Positions 12,601 to 22,110 of a DNA stretch of 64,000 nt are shown here, piece by piece (within the stretch, counting starts at the first letter, position 1; every line of letters starts with the position of its first letter). Position numbers and translations under genes: made by a program. This DNA is from Enoplosus armatus (lineage: Eukaryota > Chordata > Actinopteri > Centrarchiformes > Enoplosidae): NCBI RefSeq assembly GCF_043641665.1, contig NC_092184.1, forward strand, positions 21,651,108 through 21,715,107. Reading direction: 5' to 3'. Below the pieces are notes generated by a model that did no database searches, was not told the DNA's origin, and worked only from the letters and a program-made list of their open reading frames with translations.

Positions 12601-15600
12601 GAGCTCCCTAATGCGATCAGGCATGGCTTTGCATGCATCTGAACATTTCTGCTCCATTTCATTTTTTATTTATTTCTCATTTTATTTTTTTATTTAATGT
12701 TTTTTTCTCCTCCAAAGCATCAGTAGTCATCATGCTTCCTGCTCACGCTGCTGGATACTTGACTCAGGCATTAAATCACATTTCGCTTCAGCGGCAGAGA
12801 CCATGGCATCATGCAGAGGTTATGTCGTCACCGTCCTTGACCGCTAGGCAACGGTCCTCCCCCTACTTCCCTCCCCTGTTAACCTTAATTAGACTTGTTA
12901 AGCAGGTCATAGAGCGTAATTAAAGGATTGCTCAAGTTACAGTATTTTTAACCTTTTTTCACAGTCCTTGACATCATAACATTTGTATTCAAATTTTGTC
13001 GTCAGCTTTAACTAAATACTTATATAATATAATCATCCACTGTGGTGAGGTCAGGATGGTGCTAACAAAAAAGACAGGCTGTAAAAAGTACCTTTGATTA
13101 TCAATACTCATGTCTTTCTAATTGAGGTATAAAGTCTTAAGGTCACCAACATTCAAATTCATAGCTGAATAAGCACCTTGAGTTGCTATTTTAAAAGTGA
13201 TGAATCGGCTGTCAGTGTAGTTATAAATCAGTGAATTTGGCCAATGCTGTGGTATGCAAAAAATATTATTACTATCTGATCCTACAGGAAAGCAGGTTAA
13301 TATTCAAAAAAATCCAGGACTAGTGCCAGGGGAGAAATACAGTACAAACATTATTTACTTATTTCTTTTTTTAGTTGAGAGAAGAGACATTTATGGTCCA
13401 TATCAAGTAAGCAACAATCTCATAAACTCAAATAAAACTGAGAGAGACACTATATAAGCAATGACTTTATATACCATACAGTAAAAAGTCACTATTAAAC
13501 AAAATATGTGCCACATCACAAGTTGGATGCTGTCACAGAGTTCAGAAGTGATAGATAAGTGGTTGGTGATATTTCTCTTTAATGGCCGGCCATCATTTGT
13601 TTTCTCCATTGACATCCAGCCTGTGGTTTTTAGCACGACTGTGAGTCACTAACAACATTTGCTTCTCAGGCACTCCCACAGCATTTGGGATAAAAAATAA
13701 AACAAGATGATGACTTACTAAAGAACTTTCTGCCCTCCCACTTGATGACACAGCTTAATTGCACAAATGAAAATACATCAAAAAGAAACAACATACACTC
13801 AATTACATTCTCTTAGTTAATGAACGTAGAGCAGCTACAAAATGTCACAACACTATAAAAGTATGCAATTAAAGGTCATATTCATAACGTTTATATATGT
13901 CATCATGTTTTCTGTAGTTGTATTCTCTTATGCTATTTCACTTATGCTGCAAAGGGTGAAAATGTTAGCTACAAATTTCAGCTTTCATGGAAAACAAGAA
14001 ATAATTATACTTTTTTTCTCACAGATTTAATTTACCAATCCATCTGAACATTTTATTTTACTACTAATTTCCTCAAATCTGCCCTTTATCACTTCCACTT
14101 TATTCACAAGTGATGTTTAACCATTAACCGTTAGTAACCATGCCTTGTTTAAACATTTCAAAAACTGACATTTATTAGATAGAAAATTTGTTAATCATCT
14201 GTGGGCAGCAAACTGTATTCTCTGTTATCACAACTGTCTACAAATAGCCAAGAGATCCCTAGACTCAAGATGTTTCTGTATATTTTCCATATCTAATCTT
14301 TGTTGTAGAGTTCTTTCAATCATAAAACCATCCACTTAACTAATCATTTTTGCCATCCTTAAAAAAGTTGTTCTATAAAGTTAGCTGACTAACACTTTGC
14401 ACTGAGCAAAAAGTGATTATGCTGCAGTTTATTGTAATGTTTCAGGCACTTGTTCGGCTGTGCCTGAGGCCCAGTCATGTGCGTCATTGTTGCCGACAAC
14501 AAACCTTGTTTTCATTATTGAAGTGTCTCTGAAGATAGCAGGTTTAAGGCTGCTTTGTTTTATTTACAGTAATATTCATATATAGAATATATAGCCTGCT
14601 TTGTGCCATTTCTTAGAATCTAGAAAGCATCTTGCATCAATATTAGGCGTTTTTGGGGACTCGCTAAGAGGAACTGCCCACTGTGGAGCTCCCCTGAGAA
14701 CGACACACCTTCAAGGGCTTTTTTTCTGTTTGCATTTGCTCCGCCGATGGGAATGCTGAAGTGATGTAGCCGGCCTGTGGTTGGTATGGCAGTGTCACTC
14801 ACAACATCACACACAAGATTTTTATATTTGCCTTGACTTCACTGTCAGTCCATTTGTCCATGGTTTGGTACATTTTTTAAGGCTACCGTTACAAGCTGTT
14901 ACACAGGATTTTAAACATGGCAGTTCTGGGGCTGCATTGGCTCATGTTCGACCAATCAACATATATTTACGTCACTCAAGGTTCCTTTTGTGCAGGGAGA
15001 GTACCTACTTTGAAGTAGGAGCTATATCTATGATCGTTCAGTTTTTGCAGTGCAAAAGCAATAAAAGGGGCGGGATCCTCCAACTGTTCTTAGAGCAATG
15101 GAAAAGTTCCTTCGGTCCAAAAACGCCTATTGTTGCACTCGGAATTTTTTGTGGTACACCTTCTGGAAAATCCAGGAAAATAGACACCTGTAGCAGGGTC
15201 AAAAGTAAGTTTTAGAAATAGTTACTAGTGGTTTGTCCTAAGATAAAAGTGGGTACCGCCACTGTACCTGGGACAGCCGGAGAGTTTATCTAGCAGTATG
15301 CATATAGCTCAAACAGCCTTTTCAATAGAAGAAATATATGAAGATAGTTTTGCGAATACAATTTCAGATACACTGTAACTGCAGTTTGTTACTGCAATGT
15401 TTTTTTCTTTCAAAGTTATAGTTGTAGTTAGTTTCGAAATATGAACAAACTGATGCAAAGCAATCACAACCAGTTATAGATCACAGATTAGAGATACATA
15501 CAGTTTCAAGTTTCAATCCTTCAGTTCTGGAGCTGTAGTTCTGGTCTAACATGCTCCATCTACTGGCAAGAAAACTAACAGCAGCAGCGGTTTGGAACTG

Positions 15601-18600
15601 AAAATGTAGACATGTTCATGTGCACCATCTAGAGGCAATAATAGCTTCTGCAATTTTGACACCTCCAGGAAATGAGTGTTACGGCTGTAGTTTTTTTGAT
15701 TTTTTCTTTGTTTGTCTTTTGTAGCTGCTGTTTGTGTAAGGGTTTTATAATTTATAAATTGAGTTTGCACAAGTACAAGTTTGGTTCAGATTAGCATATT
15801 TTTTGCTTAATACGAAGAAGAGCTTACACTTCTCATGTATCACTGTGTGCCCTCTGTCCTCTCAGACTGTCCTTGTAGTTGGGGTAGGAGGGTTGTTCCT
15901 AAACAGAATTCATTTGTCCACAGAAAAGAAAAAAAAAACTAGTCACAAGACAAGCCCTCGGCATCTATGAATCAAGGTTGAGTTTCCACTGTACAGGTTA
16001 CGTGCCAATTCTTAGCTTAGTCAGCACGGGACATGGGAGCGTGTATAGGACGCCTTAAGGGCAAAACCGAAAGTCAGTACAAAACATAAGGGCAAACTAC
16101 AACTTGTAAAAAAAAAAAAAAAAATGAACAAGACTTTGTCATGCTTGTCATTACTTCCTTATAAATACTTTGTTTCCTTTGACATAAATCATATCTCTAA
16201 TCTAGAACAAATGAAATACGTTATAGGTCAGGTGTGCCCTAATACGAAACTGAAACAGTGTTTTGGTTGACTAATTGATAAAATAATAATTTAGTCTACC
16301 AGCTCAACTGGAACAAAATATTGCATGAATGCAAAACATGTAAAGAGATGAAATTTGATGTATAGGCTTCCGACCTTGTCACTGCATGTAAGGATATATA
16401 TATACAGATATGACAACAAAAACTTTCCCTCAGGTGAACTTAGTGTCGGAGTCTACAGGTGAATGCTGGGGTGGAGGTCATCAGCCCTTACGAAGTGTTA
16501 CATGAGGAGAAGCAGCAGCATGTGATTGCAGCGGTCACACCTGCAATGACGTCTGACATTCTGACAAATCAACATGGGTTTAGCAAAGGTGTAACTAATA
16601 ACATTAATGATGGCCCTTTTCCATTTTGGTGTGCCAGTAAGCCAGCATGCACAATACCACGACCCTGAAACTGACACACCCAAATGGAAAGCAGCCGTTA
16701 TTTAAGTTATTAAGTGACTTCATTGTTTCCTCTACTTCACTCGTGCATCATTTATATTCAAAGATCCTGCCGGTGCTTTCATATGCTTTATCCTGTTTAC
16801 TACATTTAAGTTGGAAAGTGTTCTGGCTTCTCTGATTGCTTCAGTGATGCTAAGCTGTGTGTGTTTACATGCTGTGGAAATCCCCAGCTACAGCTTTTGT
16901 AATGTAAGAAGCTACCACCACAGAATCACAGCAGAACATAATAAGTCCTAAGTCAGCAATTATAAGGAAAAATTGTACTGCAGTCAGGTTGTATTTGCAA
17001 ATTATAAATAATGAAAATTCAGCCAGTAAGCTATGTTTTCAGAAAATGAAACCCAGCGATCATATGAGCTCACATGGTTGTCGTGAAAAGAATGATGTGA
17101 ATGCTGCAACCTCTTTTATCACAATGGCTGCTGCTCGCCTGCCAACTGTCAAGTCTTGAAGCACATGAACACATCACAGCACAAGTGTCTCCTACGCACA
17201 CAGCAACCCAGCAGCATACGTTTTCAACCAAACGTATAAAACATAACACAGGTATTCTTTTTACAACGGATGCAAGAGGAAAAAGCCATTTAACTGTTCT
17301 GGAGCCAAGAGCTTAGCAGCACAGGAAAGAGGGACAAATTAACATAAATATTTTTTACTGTTGATAGTGAAAAATTTAAAGGGTCTTCAACCACGAATAA
17401 TCTTGAGTATCCCTAATATTTGTATCCAAAAACTGTATGTGTGTTTGTGTGTGTGTGTGTGGCAGACGGGGGTGGTACTTATTTATTCATATTTGTGAAC
17501 AGATCCAGTCAGTTGAACAGGCTGTTCATTTCGATCTAATCCCGCAGGAAATAACAATCAAAATGTATCTTCATAATCATAACAATCAACACTATACAAA
17601 TGCATCAGCAAAATACTGTAGCAGTGTCTGTGAAGAGTCTTCGTCATCCTAGAATTAAGTCAAAGTCAAGTGGATTGTTGAATTGTGACAAAACCTGAGT
17701 AAAAATTATAAAACTGGGTGCAGCATCTTTTAAATGCCAATAGATAAGACAAGATACTAATAGATCTTCACAGCACAACTGTAATGTATTTGGACTGCAA
17801 AGTATTAGCTAAACTAGGAATTTAAAACCAACACATCAAACAATATGCCAACACCCTTAATAGACACTATAGAAAATCCTTCTCGTAGGGACTGAAAGAC
17901 GCTATATTTTCTTTGATGATCTAGTCACAGAAATAACAAACATTTCACAAGTTAAATGTGGAAACTAGGCCACTCATATCCACAGGGAACACTGAAGAAA
18001 GGGTGCAAAAGCCCCTCCTCTCACCGTGACATTAGACACCATATCAATTTGGCATCTACATCTATTTTAGAGCACATGCTTGATGTTATTAGTGATGTTA
18101 TGCATTTGCAGACAGAACATTATGTAACTGAACAGCTGGGTGATCTATGGGGAGTCAGATGTTTCCAGTTTAAAGTGACACTCCACCCAAAATCTGTCTT
18201 TTGAGTATCAAACACTCACCCCCTGTGTGTTTGAAAGGTGGCTGTAAAAAGTTGTGGCTGTGGTTAGCATGTGGCTACTTTAAGAGCTAGAAGTCTAATT
18301 AGCCAAACCCGATACACCCGTGTGAACTGCTGATAGTCTTGTGAAAGCAGAAAGCAGTGAGCAAGAAATGGAAAATAACAGTCATGTCTCCTTAAAGGCA
18401 GAATGAGTAGTCCTAAAAAAACAATGTTTGGGCTCATCCAAAAACATTCCTCTCAATCATCACTTATGACACACCAGAAGTGTGTGGTTGTCTGTATCTG
18501 CAGAGACCCGGCCCTCTGCCTGTAGTTTCACATTTTGCTGTGTTCGGGACGTTCCTGGGCGTCATGGGTGTGTAGCCCCCAGCCAATAACAGGACATGTC

Positions 18601-19645
18601 ATTGAGGCCGGGGAGGAGCGGCCAACTTTGAATGCTTTACAAACTGCAACCGACAAATCCTTCTTATTCTGCCTTTAATAAGCTGAACAAAGTTTGACTA
18701 CAGTTTCTAGGTGAGAGTATGCTGGACTAGTTCGATGCTAGTTTCGTGTCACACATGGAGCCATTTCTCCAGCACATTTCTTCTTCTTCCTTCACAATTC
18801 AAGCAGGCATTAAAGAGCAGCATACATATTACATGTTATTTATGCTAATGGTGAATCCACTTGAGAGACAGCAGTGGCTAGCTTGCTAACCGCTAAAGAG
18901 AGCACCTCTTGTTACCACTAAAGATTCATACCTTGCAGTAACAATGGGCTATCTCATTTATGATAAATTGTGTGTTTTGTAATTCCTGTTTGTTATTTAT
19001 TCTTAATTTGCGGAGAATGTTGTATATATAAAATATATACTATCTGCAGCTCAGCTTTCTGTGAATCTGTTTCAGGGCCCGACTATTGCACATGCAGCCT
19101 CACTAAAAAGGCTTACTGGGACACATGGAACAGAGCCATCATTAATGTTATTAGTTCCACCAGTGATTTCTGCTATGATTCAAAATGTCACACCTGTACT
19201 GACACAAAAACAGACCTGTGCAATGTTTCAAAATTCATATCTGACACTACCAACACAGGAGCCTTTCTCTCTTTTTTTCCGAACTTCCTTATTGGCAAAA
19301 GACACCTCAGAAATTAAATATTGACACTTTTTTTCAGTTGTGTGTAAATACGGCATTTACACAGCCAAACAGCTCATAGTCAAAAAAACATTCTATAAAG
19401 ATCAGTGGTGCTTCCAACATTATTGCTTGCACAAACATGATGGAGGTTTAGAGGAAACACTGTGCAGGTCTTGGCCCTTTCTGTGTCCAGTTCCAGTTTA
19501 ACCATGAATAATTTACTGATGCTGTCTTCCTTTCTCCTTACACCTCTTTCCATTTCTGTGTGTGTGTGTTTGTTTACCTGTCCAATCTGATTGTGTATGC
19601 TTGCCTCATACCTATGTATGCTACATATTGATGTTGTGTACATGC

Positions 19646-19711
<66 letters not shown>

Positions 19712-20132
19712 ATGTGGACACATACGCCTATCCATACCTGTGACAGGGATGACATGTCAGGCACGGAGTTCCTACCTGGACACAGAGGTGCTTTGGGGCT
19801 ACCGGTTCACACCAGTTCTCTCCCTGGAGAAGGGCTTCTACGAGGTAGACTACAACAACTTCCACGATATCTACGAGACCAACACCCCCACCTGCAGCGC
19901 CAAGGAGCTAGCTGCTAAGCTTCGGGAGGGGCCGCTATTGCCTCAGCTCTCACTCCTCAGCCCCGAGCCCAAAATGCATACTTTTGACCCCCTAAACCGC
20001 CTGTCCAAACCGGACCCACTCAGCCGGGATGAGGACAAGGAGGAGAGAGATTCAGGGGGTGACAGAGGAGAGACCAATGGCTCGGCTGCTGCTTTGGAGG
20101 AGCCGCCCCTCGCTGATGGACTGCCTGACTGA
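8187..20132 (+). CDS. kcnj5: kcnj5: G-protein-gated inward-rectifier K+ channel, GIRK4/Kir3.4 (whole coding span, 3 exons)
   Basis: Joined CDS 8187-8249, 10522-11395 and 19747-20132 is 1323 nt, 440 residues plus stop. The family forms plasma-membrane K+ channels, often with GIRK1, opened by Gbeta-gamma, PIP2 and Na+ after Gi/o-coupled receptor activation; in heart they slow the beat. Visible features: N-terminus M-A-G-D-S-R and M-E-I-G-V-T-P typical of GIRK4; TM1 about 85-111; pore loop with T-I-G-Y-G (filter 151-153); extracellular Cys 129 and 161; TM2 about 163-190 with rectification Asn 179; Na+-site Asp 223; H64, L268 and L339, implicated in Gbeta-gamma gating. The numbering agrees with human GIRK4 across this core. 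The tail is about 20 residues longer than the human one (419 residues) and acidic. GIRK2 is the nearest alternative, but its N-terminus differs. Confidence 0.95.
8250..10521 (+). other. kcnj5: kcnj5 intron 1
   Basis: A 2.27 kb intron with a gtaaac donor and a cttccacatag acceptor preceded by a long pyrimidine tract (about 10430-10515). It contains a (GT)n array at about 9668-9696. Several open frames overlap that array, but none resembles a protein family. A moderately GC-rich stretch at 9960-10090 gives longer chance frames on both strands. Confidence 0.85.
9668..9708. repeat. (GT)n microsatellite in kcnj5 intron 1
   Basis: A GT array of about 13 units, interrupted by a GC step and followed by more GT/CT units. 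It lies about 820 bp upstream of the main coding exon. Confidence 0.9.
10522..11395 (+). CDS. kcnj5: kcnj5 main coding exon (residues 22-312 plus one base)
   Basis: This exon encodes the cytoplasmic N-terminal strand, both membrane helices, the pore and most of the cytoplasmic domain. An in-frame TAG sits directly before the exon's first codon (aca tag GTG), so translation must enter by splicing from 8249. Features: K-P-R-Q-R-Y near 49, V-H-H-G-N with H64, W-x-x-C (C129), E-T-E-T-T-I-G-Y-G (filter 151-153), S-I-V-N (N179), Q-P-K-N-R-A-E-T (191-198), G-D-L-R-N-S-H (D223) and G-D-D-R-L (L268). The exon ends at ACA G before gtatga, leaving one base of the Gly313 codon. If unspliced, the frame would read about a dozen further residues and stop at about 11431-11433. 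The Q-P-K-N-R segment has Asn where the mammalian GIRK channels I recall have Lys. Confidence 0.96.
14632..15137. mobile_element. Foldback (MITE-like) element
   Basis: The left arm at about 14633-14659 (containing ttaggcgtttttgg) is matched in reverse complement by the right arm at about 15116-15137 (containing ccaaaaacgcctat). The roughly 500 bp unit encodes no transposase and looks like a non-autonomous DNA transposon. Outer limits and target-site duplication could not be fixed by eye. Confidence 0.5.
16525..16670 (-). repeat. Dispersed repeat, copy 1 (reverse orientation)
   Basis: Reverse-complemented, this reads cagggtcgtggtattgtgca, then ggcttactggcacac, then gggccatcattaatgttatt. The copy at 19074 on the plus strand has the same order of blocks with scattered substitutions. 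Two diverged copies in one intron show directly that it is an interspersed repeat. Confidence 0.7.
17437..17461. repeat. Short (GT)n tract
   Basis: About 12 GT units with one interruption, inside kcnj5 intron 2. Confidence 0.8.
18392..18678. mobile_element. piggyBac-like MITE
   Basis: The element opens with TTAAAGGCAGAAT and closes with its exact reverse complement ATTCTGCCTTTAA, 287 bp in all. If the outer TTAA is the target duplication, the terminal repeats would start AGGCAGAAT, which is the layout of piggyBac-type non-autonomous elements. No ORF of transposase type is present. The interior contains a GC-rich segment near 18500-18630. Confidence 0.65.
19074..19250 (+). repeat. Dispersed repeat, copy 2 (forward orientation)
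   Basis: This is the forward copy of the repeat seen reversed at 16525-16670. Shared blocks include ggcttactgg and gccatcattaatgttattag. The overlapping open frames here are translations of repeat sequence, not a gene. Confidence 0.7.
19647..19710. repeat. (TG)n microsatellite next to the kcnj5 exon 3 acceptor
   Basis: About 16 TG units, a TA step, then about 15 more TG units, ending only 36 nt before the exon. The bases between the array and the AG (catgtggacacatacgccta then tccatacctgtgacag) are a poor pyrimidine tract. UG-rich RNA beside a 3' splice site is a known binding context for TDP-43-type proteins, as at CFTR exon 9. Confidence 0.95.
19747..20132 (+). CDS. kcnj5: kcnj5 last coding exon (C-terminal cytoplasmic domain)
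   Basis: It begins GG ATG ACA TGT after tgacag, completing Gly313 and giving M-T-C-Q-A-R-S-S-Y, a junction found in the GIRK family. [15 protein letters not shown] places Leu339 at the known Gbeta-gamma-sensitive position. [10 protein letters not shown] and the Y-E-T-N-T-P that follows close the conserved fold near residue 370. The remaining 70 or so residues are low in complexity, rich in D, E, R, G and P, and end G-L-P-D. This is longer than the mammalian GIRK4 tail and lacks a PDZ-binding terminus of the GIRK2 E-S-K-V type. The stop TGA is at 20130-20132. Confidence 0.95.
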
Positions 20133-22110
20133 TGTGACTGACGGCCACATCAGCTAAAAACCCAGGAGAGACTGGACAAGAGGACAGGACAATATAATGC
20201 TTCATTTAGTCAATGGCCAGCTTGTTCCATTGCAATGCTTGGAGATACAAGACATCTGTCTCCAGCCCCCAACTCATGCAATACTCCTCTACTAGAGTGT
20301 CAATCTATAGTATAGATTGGTTTTGTAGACACGTAAGTACACATACACAGACACACACATACAGTATCTATATCTACACTTAAAGGTTGGTGGTTCAGAT
20401 TGTCTTTTTATAATCCTAACGACCACTTACTGCTATAACAGCTCAAGTTGTATAATGTAAACTTGAGCTGAAACTGGTAGCCATAACAGAGTACCATGGG
20501 CTTATTATGGATACTCCAATATTCTCATTTTAGAGTGTGTTGATTCAGCTTCATTTGATCAGAGTATCAGTCTCATAACTCAGCTAATGTGTCTGACAGC
20601 AGCTTCTGCGTGGTAATGGAACCTTGTTATTGATTCTTTTTTTTTTTTTAATGTGGGGGCTTATTATTTACTTTCTCTGTCAGTGTTGTTATTATTCTGT
20701 GTCAGGAAGGAAATGTATAAGGCTTCTAGATCGCATGTAGGCAAGAGAAGATGTAGGAAATTGTTGGCAATTTGTACTGGCAACCACTATCCAATTTTGT
20801 TTTCTTTGTTCACACCTTCCTCGTGGTTGTACTGTGAGGAATACTCTCATCATGTGTGTGTCTGGTTGTCTCCCAAACATACTGGGAGCTTTGACCCAAA
20901 AGAAACCAGCTGGTACCTCATTTTATATTCATGTTCAGGGTTTGAAATTGACAATAAGAACTAGGCATGTGCTGATAAAAGCTGTGCTAATTGACTGACT
21001 ATTTTGAAAACTTGACTGGTTAAAGATTGAATTCCCTTTCCCGCCGCAGAAACATTAATTCCAAGCCCTTTTCTTGGTATATAAAGCACAATTTCCCATG
21101 AGGAGACTCCACTCTGACCTAACCACCCACCTAGCCACCGCTAACGGCTGATGCATGTCAGTCCTAGTTAAAAGTGACATTCAAATGTAGATTCAAATAT
21201 TTATATGAAATATTTATGCTCAACTGCTATTTGAAATGTTCCTGATTTTTATACACCACACACATGAATATTTCAAATGCTCCACAAGCAGAATGAAATA
21301 CTCCATGTATCCTTTTACGTTTGTTTTGTTTTTGTTTTAAATATTGAAAAGATTTTAAATCTTGGTATTTTTCAGCTACATAAAAGTCGAGTCTGCTGAT
21401 GATAGGAGCAGGTTTTCTGTCTAATCTCATGAGTTTAGTATCCGGCCAGCCCATCACCTGCCTTCTTTGTAATTCATTCCTCTGAAATTCACCTTTAGCT
21501 TTCACCTTATGATTTGAAGTCTTCGTTGTCCACACACACTTGATTCACTTTGCACTTTGGCCCTGTTCCACAAACCGCCCCTGGGTTCTTTTGCTTGATA
21601 TAGTTTACGGCCCTTGTGACTACTGTTTTGGAAGCCGACCCTTGTCTTGTGAGGGCCATAGCCTACAGTATTTTTTTTACTTTTTTCCTTGAAAGGACAC
21701 ACGTCAGAGCTTGCATGCATGAATCAACCCCTTTGCGTCCCATTGCTGAGTAAGTTTAATACAGTAAGAAATACAGGGTATTTTCTAGGCATGCAAATTA
21801 TGAGATTTCTACAATATATTATCAGATAATGTATTAATATTCAATTATCATTTGTTGAAAGAAAAATGAGATTCCTGATACTTTAAAATCTCCCACTCCC
21901 CAATTTTAATGTTAAATTGTTTTTGTTTTGTTTTTTTACAGATGCTTGTCAATCAATGTATTTATTTTCACTGTGACATTTTAGCATCTTACTATGTACT
22001 CCATTTGCTAAACGATACGTTTGTCATTAGAGAGAGATCATCTTTCATTGCTGGAATGTCATCTGTTTTCTGTGTGTTCTCATGGGAATAAACATAATAT
22101 GGCCGAAAGA
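20133..22110 (+). other. kcnj5: kcnj5 3' UTR (extent inferred)
   Basis: From the stop codon to about 20 bases past an AATAAA at 22087, roughly 2 kb without a plausible coding frame. It contains CA-rich patches near 20340 and a T run near 20636-20650. The 3' limit rests only on the poly(A) signal; shorter or longer forms are possible. Confidence 0.5.
22087..22092 (+). promoter_or_regulatory. kcnj5: Candidate poly(A) signal of kcnj5
   Basis: A canonical AATAAA followed 40-75 bases later by a GT-rich stretch (tgtgtgcatg and gagtgtgagtgagtag), the usual arrangement of a vertebrate cleavage site. It is the most convincing signal seen downstream of the stop codon. Confidence 0.5.

Larger units (their letters stand above)
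11396..19746 (+). other. kcnj5: kcnj5 intron 2
   Basis: An 8.35 kb phase-1 intron between gtatga and ctgtgacag. It holds a foldback element (14.6-15.1 kb), two oppositely oriented copies of one repeat (16.5 and 19.1 kb), a piggyBac-like MITE (18.4 kb) and a long (TG)n tract beside the acceptor. A segment at about 18174-18240 also looks, from memory, like a dispersed fish repeat. The stretches 11434-14630 and 15140-16500 are AT-rich with no recognisable exon. Confidence 0.88.

Noticed and set aside
14781..15215. 144-codon plus-strand frame in kcnj5 intron 2
   Set aside because: It overlaps the foldback element and shows no protein motif.
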